A stretch of DNA of 64,000 nucleotides from assembly GCA_034509755.1 (NCBI GenBank), contig CM067546.1:32386383-32450382 (forward strand), given 5' to 3'. Each line of letters begins with the position of its first letter. Within the stretch, counting starts at the first letter, position 1. The DNA comes from Anisodus tanguticus (taxonomy: Eukaryota > Streptophyta > Magnoliopsida > Solanales > Solanaceae). Shown one piece after another: positions 23,305 through 34,300 of the stretch. The notes below the pieces were generated by a model. The model was given only the letters and a program-made list of their open reading frames with translations, was not told the origin of the DNA and made no database searches. Made by a program: the position numbers and the translations under genes.

Positions 23305-23463
23305 GAGAAAGAGGATATATGTACCCAAAACTGACACAGTTGGATAAGTAAAGAAATATTTAGGAGCGCGAGACAACTCTCTCGAGGGAACTCGATAGTT
23401 TCGTAACCTCGGGAGAAGGGTGCCGCCTCATAAAGGGAGTCACAGTGACAAGGCCCTTAAGGG
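23305..23463 (+). pseudogene. Organellar 23S rRNA fragment in the nucleus (NUPT/NUMT)
   Basis: The run AGGAGCGCGAGACAACTCTC, followed by GTAACCTCGGGAGAAGGGTG and GGGAGTCACAGTGACAAGGC, matches the conserved plastid-type large-subunit rRNA block GCGCGAGACAACTCTC...GTAACTTCGGGAGAAGGGGTG...GGGTCGCAGTGACCAGGC, with scattered mutations. Homology seems to begin at AAACTGACACAG (about 23317) and stop after GGCCC at about 23456. It is far too short to be a gene. The source could be plastid or mitochondrial. Confidence 0.75.
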
Positions 23464-23770
23464 TCATAAATTAAATTGAAAATATATATTAACCTAATGA
23501 TAGTTAAATGATGACGTTTATATTTAATGTAAACACTTGGTGCAAATAATTATTTTTTCTGGGGAAAAACTTGTTGATGCCCAATTCATTGCCAGCAACA
23601 AAAACTTTTTTTAACTGTCACTAGTGCTTTGCTTAGGCAGGATATAACTGTTTCCAAGTGTGAACATAGTTTTTTTTTTTGGTGGGATCATGTGTGGAAT
23701 TTATGGTAGCTTCAGACAAGTTACAATTCTTTCGGTGTCCATATTTTGGACTGTTGGATTCTCCATAGCC

Positions 23771-23778
23771 TATAAAAG
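23771..23778 (+). promoter_or_regulatory. TATA box of the NAC gene (predicted)
   Basis: TATAAAAG lies about 500 bp upstream of the NAC start codon and is followed by a pyrimidine-rich stretch (CCCTCCTTTGTTATTACTC) typical of a plant start region. Transcription would begin near 23800. This is a pattern call only. Confidence 0.5.
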
Positions 23779-24020
23779 CCCATCCACCCTCCTTTGTTAT
23801 TACTCTACACAACTTCTCTACTTCTTCATATAGACTCCACACTAAGTAAAAAAATACCTATCTGGTCACTGTTTCTTGATTTAGACCCCTCAAAGTCATC
23901 AATTGTATAACTTTTGATTATTTTTTTAGCTTATTGGTACTTTTAAAGATCAATTTTTTTGAGACATTTTGGTGGGGGGTTTGCAAGAAAGATAGTACTG
24001 AACTTTGTTTTCCAAGGAAG

Positions 24021-24149
24021 ATGATCTTGTTGTTCCAGGAGTACATTTTGTGGAAATTTATTGTAAATCTTGAGACAAAGTTCAGTGTTGCAAAAAGCTT
24101 TTATTTTTGGATCTTCCAGATTTTCAACAGATATAGCTGTGGCACTTAG
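24021..24149 (+). other. Upstream open reading frame in the NAC 5' leader
   Basis: An ATG-started frame of 42 codons (starts MILLFQEYILWKF, stop TAG 24147-24149) ends about 120 bp before the NAC start codon. If transcription starts near 23800 it lies in the leader and could lower translation of the main frame. Part of it is also present in the duplicated NAC fragment at 63 kb. Confidence 0.4.
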
Positions 24150-24269
24150 CTAACTAACAGTCTATAATATTGCTTGTGGACAATTCTTGAAATCTCGTAT
24201 CTGTTCTGTTGTATAGCTAGTTTTGGAGAAATTTGTGTGTATTTTCTTAGGACTTTAGGATATTACTTC

Positions 24270-25950
24270 ATGGCTGGTGCATCACTGCCTCCGGGATTTC
24301 GGTTTCATCCAACTGATGAAGAATTGGTTGGATATTACTTGAAAAGGAAAACTGATGGACTTGAAATTGAATTGGAAGTTATTCCTGTCATTGACTTGTA
24401 CAGATCTGATCCTTGGGAGCTTCCAGGTACACATTCTTGATCAGCATTTTTTCTTGAAATGTGACTATTTTAGTACTATATGTTTGAAGAAATGTAAAAA
24501 TCTACATTTGTTATTTCATTTTCATAAGCTAGGAAATGGTACTTTGTACTAAAAATGTATTGCTGCTGGAAAGTTGTTGCTTTATGAAGCTTATCTTGTT
24601 TGTTCCTTTATTATCTTACTAGATGGATTGTTCTGTGGACATATCTCTTTTCACACTTAATAGTTAGTAAATTATTATCTAATTATCAACAAGAAAAGCA
24701 TGTGTAAAGCAACAGAAGTTTCTCATTCTAGTTGGTTCAATAATTGTTATCCTGTTCTTGAATGCAGAGAAATCTTTCTTGCCAAAGCGCGACCTCGAAT
24801 GGTTCTTCTTCTGTCCTCGGGACAAGAAGTACCCAAACGGATCAAGAACTAACCGAGCTACTAAATCTGGATACTGGAAAGCCACAGGGAAAGACAGGAA
24901 AGTTGTCTGTCATCCAGAAGTTGTTGGCTACCGCAAGACACTTGTTTTCTATCGTGGAAGAGCTCCACTCGGGGATAGAACAGATTGGGTAATGCACGAA
25001 TATCGTCTCTGTGATGATGTTTCTCAGGCCACTCCAAGTTTTCAGGTAAATAGAATAATCTAATTTCTAAGAGGCTTCTGATTTAGTGAAGGGACTTTTT
25101 CATTTTTGGCCAATCGATATAAATTAATTACGGGCGTTAGCCAAAATATACAAAACAAATACACTGATTATGCATGTTATATGTATATTTATGTGTATTA
25201 TATGTTTATGTATACTTAATAAACAAAGCCTATACATTTACTGGTTATTCTGTAAATGATCATTTCTGCAATTTACTTGTCTCCAGGGTCCTTTTGCACT
25301 TTGTCGCATCATAAAGAGAAATGACGTTTCACTGAAGACTAAAGATGTTCAAGGAGTTAAGCAGGCTGGATGTAGTTCAACCACTGGAGGATTCACCTCA
25401 GTAAATGAACCAATTGCTCTTTCTGATGAAACGCCAACTCAAAGCGCATACATGAGCAACGACAGCAATTACTCGACTCCTGTTACTTCTCCTTATCAGC
25501 CAACACAATTAGGGGATTATGAGTCTGCAATAGGGGTTAATTCTGCAAACCTCTGGATGTCCCCTGCTATGATTCTTGATTCTTCTAAGGTACTGACATT
25601 GTGTTTTATTTCTCTTCACAGTCATTCTATCCTGTTTCTATGAGAGTGACACAAATTTTTGTGGCTAAATATAGGAATGTCCTCAGAGACCGAATGCATC
25701 TGGCCACTGTCCACAGTATGACTTCCCGAACATGACTTCCTTGCAGCCTAGTGATCAGTATGAGTTGACATCAAATTCATCTTTCCCGAATTTTAGAGGG
25801 GAAGTTGAACTTTCTGGTGACTTAAGTAGCTTTGGCTGCCTATCTCCTTACTCGATTCATGGAAGCTACTTGGGGTTTTATGGCAACGAGGATATGACAT
25901 ATGCCGGTTATGACCAGAACAACTCATATGGCAATCCAAATCTCTTCTGA
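24270..25950 (+). CDS. NAC domain transcription factor, four exons, intact
   Basis: Encodes a 337-residue NAC protein, a plant-specific nuclear DNA-binding transcription factor. Exons: 24270-24426, 24768-25045, 25287-25589, 25675-25950; all introns are GT-AG and the phases agree. The NAC domain spans about residues 5-155: LPPGFRFHPTDEELVGYYL (subdomain A), GLEIELEVIPVIDLYRSDPW (B), EWFFFCPRDKKYPNGSRTNR then SGYWKATGKDRKV (C), GYRKTLVFYRGRAPLGDRTD then WVMHEYRL (D), and GPFALCRIIKR (E). The remaining C-terminal part is Ser/Asn/Tyr-rich, as expected of an activation region. No membrane segment is seen. The start is the ATG at 24270 because MAGASLPPGF is the standard NAC N-terminus; the frame is open upstream but has no ATG. 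By domain wording it resembles the Arabidopsis ANAC071/ANAC096-type group, a family-level guess. Exon 1 and most of intron 1 are duplicated at 63163-63820. Confidence 0.95.
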
Positions 25951-26762
25951 AAACGAAAAGGCAAAATCTATATAGCGATTTGGGGTGATATTTATTGGTT
26001 TATGGTCATAGGAAGATAATATGAGTATTGTGATGTATAAGTTTTCTAAGAAAGAAGAGCTCAATGCAACTTATAAGTTTGGTTTTGAATCTCTGAGACT
26101 GGTTTTTAATGTTTGTCTTAGATTCTAAGCATAATGTTTCACTTTGTTACTGAAATATGAGGTACCTGTAGTGACTGATCACACTAGAAAATTGTCTATG
26201 TAGTAGCTGAATTTCTGTTCAAATATGCTTCTTAGGTAGAAGCTCCAAATTTTATATGTATCACCCTTCTCTTTTGCTGATCATTTTCATGTTTGAAGTT
26301 ATAATGTAGCTAAAATGTCTGGAAACATACAAAAATTATCAGAATGTTTCTTGTAAAAGAAATTGCATGAGCTGCTTTAATTTGCAAGACTGAAATGCGT
26401 TTGTACCTTGAATTACTTGTCACATCTCTAATGATGTTCGACGAAATAAGTACTTTTTAAGTCCAAAAAAATGAATTGTCTTGTTGAACAAACGGGATAA
26501 CTACTCTAACTCGCTAAAGTACCACCAAAGCTTATAGTCTATTGAATCTCTAAATTACATTTCTCATGCGAAAACATAGAGCTTGTAATATTTCCAAGTA
26601 ATAGGATCAAGAATGTTAAGCATATTCATAAAGAGGTCGTACGACAATCCTTTTTCTCATTTTTTATGTTCGAACTTGAAATCTTTAATTAAAGGCAAAG
26701 GGATCCGACCATTTCACCACATCCTTCAAGTGATTTATCGTAAAATTCAAGTGACCTTCACA
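25951..26762 (+). other. NAC 3' UTR and downstream spacer
   Basis: About 150-450 bp after the TGA is T-rich and is probably the 3' UTR; the polyadenylation site cannot be placed. The rest is AT-rich spacer with no gene seen. Confidence 0.4.
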
Positions 26763-26880
26763 ACAAACAACAACATACCCAATGTAATCTCATAAGTGGG
26801 TTTGGAGAGAGTAGAGTGTACGACCTTACCCCTATCTTGGGAGATAAAGAGGTTGTTTCCGACAGACCCTCGGTTCAGGA
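26763..26880 (+). repeat. Dispersed SINE-like Solanaceae repeat fragment
   Basis: AACAACAACATACCCAATG, then GACCTTACCCCTATCTTGGG and GTTTCCGACAGACCCTCGG, form a block I recognise as a very common dispersed sequence in Solanaceae intergenic DNA, usually described as SINE-derived. A shorter relative of its start lies at about 30298-30322 and in that region's duplicate. Ends and target duplication are not clear. Confidence 0.5.
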
Positions 26881-28396
26881 TAAATTATATAATGGTATGT
26901 GTCCCATGAGAATTTTTCTCAAGAATAAAGGAAACACCATCAGCATTTTCTTGCCATTGACACATAAAATGCTAGATTGAATCAAGAAACACCAAGTTGC
27001 TCAACTAGTGAACCTACCTTCAAATTCAACTAACTTTTATCATTTTTATTATGGAATCCGAAGATGTGTGTAGAAGAAGTAAGTTTTCTTTTCGAAGTCA
27101 AAAGAGCGATTAGGTCGTTGGGAAGTAAAGAATTTCTAATCACCTTACTATCCTATAACATTATAACATAGACCAATTAATTGAACAGAAAAAAAATGAA
27201 AAATATGATAGAGAAATCGTTGGAAAGTTTATTTTAAACGAAGGTATCTGTATTTCTTTTTACAGTTCTTTATTTAAGGTAAAATTTCATCAATATAAAT
27301 ACAATGTCAATTAACTTCCACCAACTATAATAAGTGCTAAGTTACATTGATTGATAGTTTGCAGGATTTCTAAAATACAGTAAACATGTTCCTTACTTTT
27401 CTTGAATAAATTACAATTAGTTATCTGGTGCAAGGGGTTCATCGAATAAATAAAAAAAACTTTCTTAAGCTTATAAAGAAAAGAGAAAAAACTCTTTTTA
27501 AGGACAAATACTAGGGGAAACTATTTACATAGGAAGTAGCAGCAATAAGGAAAACTATAAATACATCAATCAACACTCTGCCTTACTGGTTTAAGTGACC
27601 TGAATTGTTCTTTACACTGTCGTCAGTGTATAGTAGTTAAACTTCGTGTAATTAAAAGTTCCAGTAAGTGCCTGATTTCCTATTTTTATTAAGACTCCTC
27701 AAGACTATTTCTTGGAAACAATAGTAGGATAAATATGTTCCTCCTCTAACTTCATATAGTAGGATAAATATGTTCCTCCTCTAACTTCATATAGTATGAT
27801 AAATATGTTCCTCCTCTAACTTCATTCCCATGAAAGAAATGGTTTACTAGTAAGAAGTAATTGTCAAAACCATTTTTTTACATTACCAATATGCAGACAA
27901 AACTAATTCCCTAAGATACAATTTCAGATGTAAATGATAAAATCACATGGCCTTCCCTAAGACCTTCCCACAGATCAAGTATATAAAGTGTAGTAGACCA
28001 GAACTTCAACCATTTTGTTTAGAATAAGACTGTTTCTGTAATAAGTTGAGATAAAAACAACCACTCCTTGCAAACTGACAATAAAAGCTACAGCAGGAAG
28101 CAAATTCTCCTATACAAGTAATAGAAAATATACTGCTGATGCAGAGACCACAGGAACCAGATTTTATCCATACCTCTTTTAGCAAGTATAACAGATATAT
28201 TGCAGCAATATAAGCCTTCCCAATTGACCTGGCTGCATATTTACTTGCACTTTGTGTTTCTGATTCAATCTAGCATTTTGTTCAAGCCTATGTAAAAACA
28301 GTTGAGAAAAGTAAACAGCATATTGTTTTTTTTTTTTTGGTCTTCTGAAGAGACAGTTCATGAGCATGCCATCTTCAAATAAAGCTTGCATAAGGA
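26881..28396. other. Intergenic DNA and 3' region of the RING gene
   Basis: No gene is seen. The part nearest 28396 should be the 3' UTR of the minus-strand RING gene; a poly(T) run at 28327-28339 sits in it. A minisatellite lies at 27721-27825. Confidence 0.4.
27721..27825. repeat. Minisatellite, 3 x 35 bp
   Basis: Three units of 35 bp (27721-27755, 27756-27790, 27791-27825) starting ATAGTAGGATAAATATG; the third differs at one base (ATAGTATG). This looks like recent slippage. Confidence 0.95.
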
Positions 28397-31300
28397 CTAC
28401 AAAGTTGAACCGAAGACCCGGATTCTTTGTTCAATTGGAACCTGGCAGCAGGGACATATAGCTCTTCCCTTCTTCCCGTAGTTGTTATTGCAGTTTGCAC
28501 ATAGAACTTGATGAGCACAAGGTAAGAAAACAACTGAAACTTCATTCTTCATGCAAATTAAGCACTCCCTATCACCGCTAACATCCTTCTCAGAAGAATC
28601 CTCCAATCTATCAAAATCATGCAACATCCTTGCAACATCTCCTTCCGGAAGCTCAGTAGTCTGTGCAAATGCTTTAAGCCGAGACAAATCTTGTTCAAGC
28701 CGTTGGAGGTCATCCTTGTGCCGCTGGAAATCTATTTCTATCCTAAGGCGCAAAGCCTCAAGCTTTCTTTTGTTAGTAATCTCAGCTGCTTCCTTGAGGC
28801 GCCGCTCTTCCTCTACTTGTGCCAAGGCTTGCTCCTTAGCCCTCTCTTCCTGCCTCCACTTCGCCTGTCAAAAATTGGAAATACAACCATTATTCATTGT
28901 CCAATAAGCCAGATCATGTTCAATTAATTGCTCGGGAACTGCTTTGGACAATGTATTCTCCATGAAAGCAAAGAGGTAAAGGAAGTAGTACAAGAAAAAT
29001 AGGTTGTGCACTGAATCAGACTAACAGGGAAATACAACTGTCAAAGAAACAACAAAAGAAACCTCCAATTGATATGTATCCAAAGGGAAGACACACACAC
29101 ACGGTTTTTTCGCAACATAAACACAATGTTTTTTTCGTAACATAAACATAATAATGGGGAGAAAAGGAGTAAGATTTGACAACAAACGTGATATGCTACT
29201 ATTGAATTTACATTTCAATTATCCAAGTGAGAGACAATTTCAGAATTGTTACAAATGATCTCGAATTGTTACATTTCCAAGTATGGCTTCTGAATATAAT
29301 GATTTCGTAACAATGATAGATAGTTTTAGCCAACATATCAGGGAAAAGAAAGAGGGGGTTTTCAGCCAACAGCCAAGCATTCTTAAAATAAGAACATGAA
29401 TTAATGTTTGTTAAGAGTCCCACATCGAAAAATGGAATGAGAATTTGGACTCATTATATGGACTTGGACAATCCTCCCCTCATAAGCTAGCTTTTGGGGT
29501 TGAGTTAGGGCCAAGATCCATTCTTTACAATATTAAAAAAAATGAATAAAAGTATCCAAACTTACAAAAGGAAATGAAACCTTCTTGATAAAATTGTAGG
29601 TAATCGTTATCGTGCGTCATATAGCTCTAGAAGCATAATTAAAGCACTCATTTATAGAAGCACTGTAAATTATTCATTCATTTCCTAGTTTCTCAGAACA
29701 TACTGCCATCACAGATCATTAATGAGTTTCCTATTTTTTCTTCTTTGATGAAGAGGTTGAAATTAATGCGTTTCCTCTTCAATCCTTTGGCCGGAAAAAT
29801 TTCTCAAAAACGTGCTAAAAATACTTTGAAACACTCTTCCTTACCCCCTCCGTCCCAAACTTGTCGCATTTTTCATTTACACGCCTGTAAAGAAATCATT
29901 TATAGAGGTAGCATTTTAACTATTTTACACTCTTTACATATTTCATCATATTATCTCTCCTCGATAAATGTTTACTCCATCAAGGATGAAAACCTCTTAA
30001 ATGTTGGTTAAATAAAACGACAAATATTTTGAGACAAGTAATTTTAGTAAGGACTACAGGTAGTATGGGACAGAGGGAGTAATTCTATAAATCCATAGCT
30101 CTGTATAACTTTCCACTCTCCTTCGGCATCCCCCAACACCCAACCCACCTTTATAGCTCCAAAGATAAGCGCAAAAAAGCTCTAAGGTCCATTGGGGTTG
30201 TTAGCGCAAAGTGCAAATAAAACATGGGCTTTAATGAAGAAAAGCACAAATTGAGAAAAAAAATACAAATATGTATGTGTAGTCGAATACTACTACAACA
30301 AGAACAACATACCCAGTATAGTCCCAATAACTATAATAAAAAATAACAAATATATGGACAAAGAAATTGAAAAAAAAAATGATAAAATGAAATATCAATT
30401 ATTTAGTATCACCTCTTTAGGATTACGCTCATTAAAAGGGCAGCCCGATGCACTAAGCTCCCGCTATGCGCGGGGTCCGGGGAAGAGCCGAACCACGCAG
30501 CCTTACCTTGCATTATTGCAAGAGGTTGTTTCAAATTAAAGGCTACACCGAGAGTCGAACCTGGGCAGAGCATATTAAGGCTTTCAAAACAGCTTTGACC
30601 GCTGGGCCAACTCGCTAGCTTAGGATTACGCTCATTGTCAAGGAAAAACATATATGCCTTATAGCCTTGATGACGACAATGAAGCTAGGCGAATTGCTCA
30701 ACATATTTTATGCCTCGTTTTAGGGCTAAAGCGTGTCTTTAATAACACTGAACATACCAACAGAATCACTAGCTTAATGTTGCCCTTCTTCGACAACAAA
30801 GCATGCTTATCAACTTAATAACCATAGGGCCACAGTTTTGGTAAAACAACAAAAGTACAAGTTTGAATGTTGTTAGGGAGCTAAGTCTAATATTAAGTGG
30901 AGGAGGGTAGAGAGGCAGACCGTTTTGCGAGTTTCAAATTAGAAATCGTAGATTCTCGGTTATCTAAGATAAAAAATCGTAAGTAAAAAATAACAAATAA
31001 GTTTCTATGCTCCTCAACATGACATTTCTTTTCATTTTCATCATGGTTCAAATAAAAATCAAGAGAAGAGGATGGTTGTTGATTATCACTCCAATAGTCA
31101 ATAAGGGAGGGATACTTTAATTCTCAAAGACCTTTACCTCCATGGATAACGTTGAAGGTCCAGCAGAGGCTAATCCATAATTTGAAATTTATGAATTCCT
31201 ACAACGACCTCAAGTTAATACTACAAAAATAATTGGATCAGTAAAATATTTAATACATATGTATGATTTTGATAAAAGCTATTGGGTTCACGTGAATCCG

Positions 31301-34300
31301 TAATCGATCTTCTAGATCCGCCCCTGGATTTCTAGCCACCAAGAGAGAAAAGTGGGAAATGACCATCGTTTAGCTCCAAGGAATAGGGATTCCCAAGCTA
31401 GAGTTGAGCATATGATAAAAAGATTACCAATCCAATTGCCCTCACCATCTAATTCTTCCTAACTTCCTACTTTAATTTTCTTGATTTTTATAAAAAAATT
31501 ATGTTCCTAGAGTATAATTGGTGTTTCAAGCATGAACATGAAAAAGTTATGATATTTCCGTGAATAGGTTCTTAGCAAAATTAGAAAGAGAAATCCATTT
31601 ATAAATGAAAATCTTTTATGTTCCATTTTCTTTCTTTTCCACGGATGTATGGCTATGCTTTCTATCTCAATTTTTTATAACCGTGGTGTCCGGACCAACT
31701 TGCACACACCTCGACTATTTCCACAAAATACATGACACCTCCCACTAGCAACATGTATCAGGTAACTCTATCCACCAAGAGTAGGACAGATGGGAAGAAA
31801 TCATTGCGTAGATTGGGTTAAACTACTCCTTTCAAGTAGTGTTGTCAAATCTAAAAGGCGTAAGCAGTGTTATCAAAAGCCATCACTTCATCGTTTAAAG
31901 AGACATAAAGCGAGGGGTCACGACTTCATGTGTGCACATCAAACAATGAAACAAGGTGAACCCAACAAGAAACGGATCACGACTTCATGTGCTTTAGAAG
32001 TGTGCACTTCAAACAATGACACAAAATGAGCCCAACAAGAAACGACCTATTCTTTGAATCTCAACTTTGAGGAGTTCGATTGGTATATAGTACTCCCTCC
32101 ATCCCGATTTATGTAGCACCGTTTGACTTGGTTGAAAGTTTAAGAAAGAAGTAAAGACTTTTATGGTCTAAAATAAACTGTAGACGTTTATATGGCTATA
32201 AATCATTTTACTATAGAGTAAAAGGGGAATTTTAAAGTTAAGTTGTTCCTAATTATAAAAAGTCACATTTCTTGGCACGGAGGGAGTATGTTGGATGTTG
32301 AAATTAATTAGTTAATTGAAATTTTGATTATTATAGTACTAAATTCATATATGTATGGTATTTTAATTTTGCTAAATTGAGCGCTTCATGGAAAGAAGTG
32401 TGCACTTCACTTTAAAGAAGGCAGAAACGTGTGCCTCACTTGAAAGATGTGTGCACCTTGAACTCCAAGGGACCACATTGCATTTTTGTGTTTTTCACTT
32501 TTGAAAACATTGTGCGCAAATATATCAAAACGATTAAACCTTAATTTTAACTAGTTGGTATTGATTGGTATTCCCTATATGTATTTTTTTCATTTCATTG
32601 TATTTTGATCTTTACCAAGTCTGCATAAACTTCAAGAGGTTATAGATCCTTAATGATAACTTTCTTCTACGTGATTTTAAAGCTCTCTCAACCCCTTTTA
32701 TATCTTCCACATAAAACACGTGGAGTAAAAACCGTCTGAATAAAGTTCAAAGTCATTTTAAATTTCCGACTCCGATGCAAATAGAGTTGAGTTTCTAGTT
32801 TAAATTTTTGACTACTTTCCTTAAACTATATTTATAATTTGCTATTCCTAATTATTAACATATATACCCATGGAGTTTTTCATTAACAATAAATTCATGG
32901 TGGTTGGGGTTTCAGGAATGGGGGTGCTAATGAGTTTCCTCTGAATCAGTTCTTCTCATATGCCTCGGTATCTTCTTTTCATATCTTGAGTGTCCAAAGA
33001 AGTTTAATCTCACTCCTTCAATGAAAACTTTGTTGAAGAGGAACGTCGCGGCTTTTGCTGCTATATTTAGGGCAAACTCAAAGTACCTGCAAAATCAATC
33101 ACAAACTTGTCCTAGTTATTAGCCTGGTGTGGACCCATCAAGTGGAAATACATCAGGGTCTGAAAGTGGACTTAGGCAGTCTGATGAATCTTAGAATCTG
33201 AAAAACCAAGAAGTGGTTAACTCCGTCTTAAGTAAGTTTCGTGATTTGAATCTTGATGAGAATTCGAAGCAGGTCCATGGTCAGACAAACAAGAAAACGA
33301 GATGATTCGGAATTTGATCCGTCAAATAAAGGATTTAGAAAGACAGGTGATGGAGCGAAAAGACCGGGCCCACCAGAAGGCAATGCAAGCTGCAAGAAAG
33401 CTCAATAATGACTTAATGACTTAACTGAGCTTAAGATGTTGAGGATGGAAAAGGAGGAGACTCAAAGATTAAAGTCAGGTAAGCTGGCCATCGAAGAGAC
33501 TACCATGAAAAGTCTCATTCATATGGAGACTGCTCTACATAGAGCAAGTGGCCAAGTTGATCATGCAAACCTGGCAGTGAAAAAGCTTGAGAACAAGAAT
33601 GCTGAAATTAGGGCAGAGATAGAGGCGTGTAAGTTAAGCGCATCGAATCTGCAACAACCTGCTTGGATGTTGTAAAGAGGGAGAAGAAGTGCCTAAAGAA
33701 GCTTGGAGCTTGGGAAAAATAGAAAAACATGCTGCAGGAGGATATTTCTCCAGAGAAGCGGAAGATCTCAGATTTGCAGCAACGGATGGTTGAGACTGAA
33801 AATGACAATATTAGGGCAAAAAAGGTGTAGGCTTGTAATCGATGTCATATTATCCTGGCAGTCCCTGAAATTTGGGGTTCAAAACAAGTTTTGCAAGGTG
33901 AAACACCTAAATTTTACAGTTTACTGATGATCTGCAGAAGTTCAGCCTCAACCCATTGAGTAGCTTCATTGGAACTTCAAAAGTCAACTTAAAATGTGTG
34001 CCACATATAAACTAAGAAAAAATTTCGATGAAGGACGAGTCGACTGTGATTTGGTATGAAACTACTTAAATTTCTAAATTCTCTATATGCAACATATAAT
34101 TCCTCTTTATTTATCAACATGCAAATCAGAGAGAAATCTATAAATAAGATCCAAGATAAAGCTTAATCAAATAAAGTATCTTAGGTAATATGGGTGCAGT
34201 GTCTATTCTTACTATTCAGATATCTAATATCTTTGATTCTTCATCAGTTGAGAAGACAGACACTGGAGTCTTACTCCAAATTAAATTTAACTCAACTCAA

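Larger units (their letters stand above)
29289..31361. repeat. Duplicated segment X, copy 1 (inside the RING-gene intron)
   Basis: About 2.07 kb that recurs at 39956-42306 with very high identity. It includes a TRIM solo LTR, a Stowaway MITE, an Au SINE and a hAT-like MITE at equivalent positions in both copies. It is the left part of a tandem duplication of 29289-39958. Confidence 0.9.

Noticed and set aside
23305..23463. Possible rRNA gene.
   Set aside because: Only about 150 bp of the large-subunit rRNA is present and it carries many mutations.
24174..24269. An upstream N-terminal extension of the NAC protein.
   Set aside because: The frame is open but has no ATG before 24270, and NAC proteins start just before LPPGFRFHP.
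27721..27825. Regular repeats that could suggest a CRISPR-like array.
   Set aside because: The units are directly adjacent with no spacers, and the genome is a plant's; it is a minisatellite.
30434..30619. Possible tRNA gene, because of A and B boxes.
   Set aside because: The sequence does not fold into a full cloverleaf and continues into an Au SINE body with a target duplication, so it is a SINE head.
33436..33675. A separate small coiled-coil gene in the intron.
   Set aside because: It matches exon 1 of the host gene in inverted form with stops on both sides; it is a pseudogene fragment.
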